From the NCBI GenBank assembly GCA_964392115.1, contig CAYMOU010000031.1, positions 1-25,292 on the forward strand: a DNA stretch of 25,292 bases, read 5' to 3'. The translations under genes and the position numbers were made by a program. Below, one piece after another: positions 21,401 through 25,292 of the stretch (positions are counted from its first letter, which is position 1; each line of letters begins with the position of its first letter). The notes beneath the pieces were generated by a model. It did not search any database. It was not told where the DNA came from and saw only the letters and a program-made list of their open reading frames with translations. This DNA is from CAYXWM01 sp964392115. GTDB taxonomy: Bacteria; Bacillota; Clostridia; Lachnospirales; WRBF01.

Positions 21401-23860
21401 ATGAAAAAAACATTTAAAATAACCGGCATGACCTGTGCCGCTTGTTCCGCAAGGATAGAAAAAATTGTCAAACGGATAGAAGGTGTACAATCGGTTTCCG
21501 TTAATCTTACCACGGAAAAAATGAACCTTGAAGCCGAGGACAACATCGACTTGGAAAAAATTGTTTCCGGCATAGAAAAGGCCGGGTTTAAGGCTGAACC
21601 GGAAGAAAATAAGGGCACTCATACCCTAAAAATCACCGGTATGACCTGTGCCGCCTGTAGCACAAGAATAGAGAAGGCTGTGGCCAAGACAGAAGGAGTG
21701 CGTGCGGTTTCAGTCAATCTGGCCACGGAACGCATGAAGGTTGAAATTGACAGTCAAATTACCAATTTATCAGCAGTAAAGCAAACAATAGAACGCTTGG
21801 GCTTTAAATGGGAAGAAACCGGCAACAAAGCCAAGGTCGACGAGGATAAAATTCGTAAGGAAAAAGAAATCAAAACTCTGTGGACGAAGTTTATAGTATC
21901 TGCGATTTTTACGGTACCTTTGTTGTATATTGCAATGGGCTCCATGATTTCTTGGTGGGATTTTCCTCTGCCCCAAATTTTAGACCCCATGGATTATCCG
22001 CTGAATTTTGCCTTGGTGCAGATTTTACTTACCTTACCCATTATTATAGCCGGCTATAGGTTTTATACGGTTGGCTACAGAGCCTTGTTGCACCGCTCAC
22101 CTAATATGGACAGCTTAATTGCCATAGGAACCACAGCCGCCGCTGTTTACAGTTTATATTCCACTTATCAGATTTCTCTGGGAGAATTTCATTATGTGGA
22201 GGGACTTTATTTTGAAACGGCCGGGGTTATTATTACCTTAATATTGCTGGGTAAATCTTTAGAGGCCGTTTCCAAGGGCAAAACAAGTGATGCCATAAAA
22301 AAACTTATGGGTCTGGCTCCGAAAACCGCTATCGTAATAAAGGACGGCAAAGAAACCGAAATTCCCATTGAAGACGTAGAAGCCGGGGATATAATCTTGG
22401 TAAAACCCGGCAGTAAAATTCCGGTTGACGGCACGGTAATCGAGGGTAACACCAGCATTGATGAATCCATGCTTACCGGCGAAAGTATGCCCGTGGATAA
22501 AAAAACCGGCGACAAGGTCTTTGCCGCTACCATTAACAAAAACGGTGTAATCAAATTTCAAGCCACAAAGGTTGGCAGTGATACAGCTCTGGCTCAAATT
22601 ATAAAACTGGTGGAGGACGCCCAAGGCTCCAAGGCGCCCATAGCCCAAACCGCCGATATAGTTTCCGGCTACTTTGTTCCTATAGTATTTTTAATAGCGG
22701 TGGTGGCTTTCGCCGCTTGGATGTTTGCCGGCCACAGCCTTATTTTCTCCCTTACGATTTTTATTTCCGTGTTGGTAATAGCCTGTCCCTGTGCTTTAGG
22801 TTTGGCTACGCCTACGGCAATAATGGTGGGTACGGGCAAGGGTGCTGAAAACGGCATCTTAATCAAAGGCGGAGAAGCCCTTGAAACTACTCATAAAATT
22901 CAAACTATAGTGTTTGACAAAACCGGAACCATAACCGAAGGCAAACCGGAAGTTACTGATATTATTACAATTAACGGTACAGACAAACAACGCTTGCTTC
23001 AATTGGCGGCTTCTGCGGAAAAAGGCAGTGAGCATCCTCTGGGCGAAGCTATAGTAAAAGCGGCGGAAAAAGGCAACTTAGAATTCTTACAAGGAAGCAA
23101 TTTCGAAGCCTTAACCGGCAGAGGAATCAGAGTTAATATAGACGGCTGTGAAATTTTGGCCGGTAACCTGAAACTAATGAAGGAACAAAACATTACCACC
23201 GAAAATTTGGAGTCCGAATCCGACAGACTTGCCGGTGAAGGCAAAACACCTATGTATATAGCCGTGGATAAAAAGCTTTCCGGAATTATAGCCGTGGCAG
23301 ACGTGGTTAAACAAAGCAGTGCCCAAGCCATAAAAAAACTTAGGGATATGGGCATAGAAGTGGCCATGATTACCGGCGACAACAAACGCACAGCCGAAGC
23401 CATAGCAAAACAGGTAGGCATTACGAGGGTGTTGTCCGAGGTGTTACCGGGTGATAAATCCGAGGAAGTTAAGAAATTACAATCCGAAGGAAAGAAAGTA
23501 GCCATGGTAGGCGACGGAATTAACGACGCTCCGGCCCTGGCACAGGCAGATATAGGCATAGCCATAGGTTCCGGCACGGACGTTGCAATGGAATCCGCCG
23601 ATATAGTTTTAATGCACAGCGACTTAAACGACGTGCCCACCGCCATTAAACTTTCCAAAAATACCATCAGAAATATTAAGCAGAATCTTTTCTGGGCCTT
23701 TGCCTATAATGTTGCCGGTATACCCTTGGCGGCAGGAGTGTTTTACTTATTCGGCGGACCCTTGCTAAACCCTGTATTTGCGGCGGCGGCAATGTCGCTT
23801 TCCTCGGTTTCTGTTTTGTCAAACGCACTGCGACTGAAAAGATTTAAGGCTTATAAATAG
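21401..23860 (+). CDS. copA: Copper-exporting P1B-type ATPase
   Basis: This 819-aa pump exports Cu(I) using ATP. Seen in order: two N-terminal HMA domains, each with a CAAC motif (C12/C15 and C83/C86), transmembrane helices from about 163, the actuator motif TGES (359-362), the CPC metal site in ACPCALGLATPT (C462, C464), the phosphorylated Asp506 in DKTGT, SEHPLGEA in the nucleotide domain, and GDGINDAPALAQAD with the hinge. The CPC site and the C-terminal Asn/Tyr and Met-Ser-Ser segments (FAYNVAG, AMSLSSVSV) point to P1B-1 specificity for Cu+/Ag+. The ATG at 21401 follows GGAGGT. The lipoprotein gene starts 9 bases after its stop, so the two are almost certainly co-transcribed. Confidence 0.97.
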   Translation: MKKTFKITGMTCAACSARIEKIVKRIEGVQSVSVNLTTEKMNLEAEDNIDLEKIVSGIEKAGFKAEPEENKGTHTLKITGMTCAACSTRIEKAVAKTEGVRAVSVNLATERMKVEIDSQITNLSAVKQTIERLGFKWEETGNKAKVDEDKIRKEKEIKTLWTKFIVSAIFTVPLLYIAMGSMISWWDFPLPQILDPMDYPLNFALVQILLTLPIIIAGYRFYTVGYRALLHRSPNMDSLIAIGTTAAAVYSLYSTYQISLGEFHYVEGLYFETAGVIITLILLGKSLEAVSKGKTSDAIKKLMGLAPKTAIVIKDGKETEIPIEDVEAGDIILVKPGSKIPVDGTVIEGNTSIDESMLTGESMPVDKKTGDKVFAATINKNGVIKFQATKVGSDTALAQIIKLVEDAQGSKAPIAQTADIVSGYFVPIVFLIAVVAFAAWMFAGHSLIFSLTIFISVLVIACPCALGLATPTAIMVGTGKGAENGILIKGGEALETTHKIQTIVFDKTGTITEGKPEVTDIITINGTDKQRLLQLAASAEKGSEHPLGEAIVKAAEKGNLEFLQGSNFEALTGRGIRVNIDGCEILAGNLKLMKEQNITTENLESESDRLAGEGKTPMYIAVDKKLSGIIAVADVVKQSSAQAIKKLRDMGIEVAMITGDNKRTAEAIAKQVGITRVLSEVLPGDKSEEVKKLQSEGKKVAMVGDGINDAPALAQADIGIAIGSGTDVAMESADIVLMHSDLNDVPTAIKLSKNTIRNIKQNLFWAFAYNVAGIPLAAGVFYLFGGPLLNPVFAAAAMSLSSVSVLSNALRLKRFKAYK

Positions 23861-23869
23861 GAGGGAATC

Positions 23870-24490
23870 ATGAGAAAGCTGATTTTGCCCTTGGTTTTGA
23901 TAATATTGCTCTCGGCCTGCAAGGAAACGGACGTTGTAGCCAATTATTCAATAACGTCTTTTAACGAGATACTGCAAACAGTGCCGAATAATATAGTGAA
24001 TGAAGACGGGAATTTTCAACTTATTTCACCGGACGGCAAGGAAAAGTTTATCTGGGGTAAGAACATAGCCCTGGAAGCAGACCTTGCACCCTTTTTGGAA
24101 GCCGGACTGGATATTTCAAAATTGCCGGAGGAAATCCGGGTTAACGAAGATAAATTACTTATTTCTATTGATAATAACGCCCAGGCGGAAAACGACGACC
24201 CTACCGCAAGCTTTGAAGCAGTAATCAGAAATAACAGAGACAGCCTGGGTTATCACATGGAACTTAATCATTTCGGCTTTAACTTACCCGGCGAAAATTC
24301 ATTTGAATGGGCAAAGGACATAAAAGCCAATGATAAAGATATGGTATTTGTCTTGAATCCAATGCCCTTTAAAGAAGCCGGTGTTGATGTAAGCAAAATA
24401 CCCGGTTGGACTTTAGCAGAAATAAAAATGATGGACATGAGCGGTAAAGCTACCCATATGGAGAAACTTTTAAAGGCATTTGATTTGTAA
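23870..24490 (+). CDS. Copper-cluster lipoprotein with an internal repeat, unknown function
   Basis: A 206-aa predicted lipoprotein (signal region MRKLILPLVLIILLSAC, lipid-bearing Cys17) that I cannot assign to a known family. Seen: two similar units, FIWGKNI (60-66) with APFLEAGLDISKLP (73-86), and FEWAKDI (145-151) with PFKEAGVDVSKIP (166-178). Two copies of one small domain are therefore likely. The C-terminus has a Met/His-rich stretch (M187, M188, M190, H196, M197) that could bind Cu(I). It lies 9 bases after copA and 36 before copZ, preceded by AGGAGGG. I infer an extracellular copper-binding or copper-sensing partner of CopA; no catalytic motif is visible. Confidence 0.82.
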   Translation: MRKLILPLVLIILLSACKETDVVANYSITSFNEILQTVPNNIVNEDGNFQLISPDGKEKFIWGKNIALEADLAPFLEAGLDISKLPEEIRVNEDKLLISIDNNAQAENDDPTASFEAVIRNNRDSLGYHMELNHFGFNLPGENSFEWAKDIKANDKDMVFVLNPMPFKEAGVDVSKIPGWTLAEIKMMDMSGKATHMEKLLKAFDL

Positions 24491-24526
24491 ACGGAACCTA
24501 TTCATATTATAAAGGAGATAGATACC

Positions 24527-24730
24527 ATGCAAACAATATTAAAAGTTGAAGGAATGTCTTGTTCTCATTGCGAAAATGCTGTAAATACAGCATTAACTGC
24601 AATCAGCGCTGTTTCAAACGTAACGGTGGATTTACAAGGCAAAACCGTTACTGTAGAACATCAAGAAAGCGTAAGCCGAGAAGTTTTGGCTAACACTATT
24701 GAGGATCAAGGGTTTGACGTAGTAGGCTAA
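24527..24730 (+). CDS. copZ: Copper chaperone, CopZ-like HMA protein
   Basis: A 67-aa single-domain cytoplasmic chaperone that would carry Cu(I) to CopA. Seen: the metal site GMSCSHC (C12, C15) with His14 between the cysteines, as in CopZ, and the betalphabetabetalphabeta pattern ending EDQGFDVVG. The ATG at 24527 follows AAAGGAGAT. It is last in the cluster and directly followed by a strong terminator. Its CSHC site differs from the CAAC sites of CopA and the CVGC site of the fusion protein, as expected for a donor and its acceptors. Confidence 0.95.
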   Translation: MQTILKVEGMSCSHCENAVNTALTAISAVSNVTVDLQGKTVTVEHQESVSREVLANTIEDQGFDVVG

Positions 24731-24743
24731 AATCATTACAAAG

Positions 24744-24787
24744 AAAAACCGGAAACTTTTCGTATGATAAGTTTCCGGTTTTTTTGT
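24744..24787. terminator. Strong bidirectional terminator after copZ
   Basis: A perfect 15-bp stem, AAAAACCGGAAACTT (24744-24758) and AAGTTTCCGGTTTTT (24769-24783), has a 10-base loop and a T-run in both directions. It serves copZ and the convergent dipeptidase gene. Confidence 0.9.
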
Positions 24788-24788
24788 T

Positions 24789-25292
24789 TTAGGGTAATAC
24801 TTCCATAAAAAAATTATAAAAATTCTCCCATAGGATTTTGCTCATATCGCTTTTTGTGAACCCACGGGACAATAATTCAGCGGTAAGATTTATGACCTCA
24901 CCGTAATTCTTAATCATATCCTGCAAGCACACCTCTGTGCCGTAGCTTACTTTGCAACTCTCCAAACCGTCGTTTAAATCCAATCCCAGACCCAAATGAT
25001 TTGTACCCACAAGACCGGCTATATGCTCGGCGTGGTCGCCTATTAAGGCAAGTTTATTGTCTATGTACTTTCCTCCGGCTATTACTTCGTGAGTGTTTAT
25101 ACCGATTAAGCCCCTGTGCTGTGCAAGGGTTTTTATCATGTGGTCTGTTAGGTTTCTGGGTATATTATGTATGGTGCGTGCGTTGGAATGGCTGGCAATT
25201 ACTCTACCGGTTACCAGCTCGAAAATATCGTAAAAACCCTTATCGCTTAAATGGCTTACGTCTATAAACATTCCAAGCTTATCAAGTTCTTT
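24789..25292 (-). CDS. Membrane dipeptidase (peptidase M19), C-terminal part cut by the window edge
   Basis: The C-terminal 167 codons of a renal-dipeptidase-like zinc peptidase (M19), which cleaves dipeptides, often with a D-residue at the second position. The frame continues off the right edge through KELDKLG before MFIDVSHLSD. Seen: DVSHLSDKGF, the zinc-site region IASHSNART, the strand HIAGLVGTNHLGLGLDLND with the conserved late Asp, and a C-terminal helical tail ILWENFYNFF. The N-terminal H-x-D zinc ligands and the bridging Glu would lie outside the window. Full M19 proteins are about 310-330 aa, so roughly half is missing here. Confidence 0.88.
   Translation of the reverse strand, partial: KELDKLGMFIDVSHLSDKGFYDIFELVTGRVIASHSNARTIHNIPRNLTDHMIKTLAQHRGLIGINTHEVIAGGKYIDNKLALIGDHAEHIAGLVGTNHLGLGLDLNDGLESCKVSYGTEVCLQDMIKNYGEVINLTAELLSRGFTKSDMSKILWENFYNFFMEVLP

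Noticed and set aside
22999..23667. A 222-codon open frame antisense to copA
   Set aside because: It lies wholly inside copA with its conserved ATPase motifs, has a Ser/Pro/Ala-rich low-information translation, and has no ribosome binding site. It is a codon-bias shadow.
19962..24730. Recently acquired metal-resistance island
   Set aside because: No insertion sequence, integrase or flanking repeat is next to the cluster, and its codon use looks like the rest of the window, so transfer is not supported.

Overview
This window looks like chromosomal DNA from a low-GC Gram-positive anaerobe of the Clostridia type. I infer this from the AT-rich intergenic DNA, strong GGAGG-type ribosome binding sites, the PyrK/PyrD (class 1B, NAD-linked) dihydroorotate dehydrogenase pair, an FNT-family formate/nitrite channel, Fe-S flavoprotein chemistry, and the family make-up of the genes. 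No rRNA, tRNA, CRISPR array, transposase or phage structural gene is visible. I cannot name the genus from the sequence alone.

Layout. 1-2.6 kb: rightward genes for an FNT channel, asparagine synthetase AsnA and a small lipoprotein, each closed by its own hairpin terminator. 2.7-4.3 kb: a leftward PhzF-family isomerase and a leftward Isf-like flavoprotein. 4.4-6.4 kb: uvrB. 6.5-7.2 kb: a leftward signal-less amidase with a C-terminal surface-type domain. 7.4-9.6 kb: a divergent pair, a GT2-like glycosyltransferase and a UDP-HexNAc 2-epimerase. 9.7-12.4 kb: a leftward chemoreceptor with Cache-like, HAMP and PAS parts. 12.8-18.8 kb: a complete leftward pyrimidine operon, pyrB-pyrI-pyrC-pyrF-pyrK-pyrD-pyrE, mostly with overlapping or abutting genes. 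19.3-19.7 kb: a NUDIX hydrolase. 20.0-24.7 kb: a rightward copper-handling cluster (HMA/DsbD-like/cupredoxin fusion, CopA ATPase, a lipoprotein with an internal repeat, CopZ). The right edge cuts a leftward M19 dipeptidase.

How the genes work together. The pyr operon covers aspartate transcarbamoylase (catalytic and regulatory chains), dihydroorotase, dihydroorotate dehydrogenase (both subunits), orotate phosphoribosyltransferase and OMP decarboxylase, so it runs from carbamoyl phosphate plus aspartate to UMP. Its leader is the most interesting site. A near-consensus promoter (19081-19109) drives an untracked 25-codon Asn/Tyr-rich ORF (18976-19053). The ORF stops 12 nt before a terminator hairpin (18946-18963) upstream of pyrB. 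No PyrR gene or PyrR-binding loop was seen. This resembles the coupled transcription-translation attenuation of enterobacterial pyrBI, but the peptide is unlike any I recognise. The copper cluster begins with a 16-bp perfect palindrome centred in a 19-bp promoter spacer (the MerR-type layout), with a second ordinary promoter just downstream.

Non-coding structure also includes two copies of an approximately 105-bp fold-back repeat with terminal inverted repeats (3485-3588 and 12560-12665, opposite orientation), which looks like a MITE. There is also a set of hairpins sharing a GGGNAACTTTTT arm with one compensatory base-pair change.
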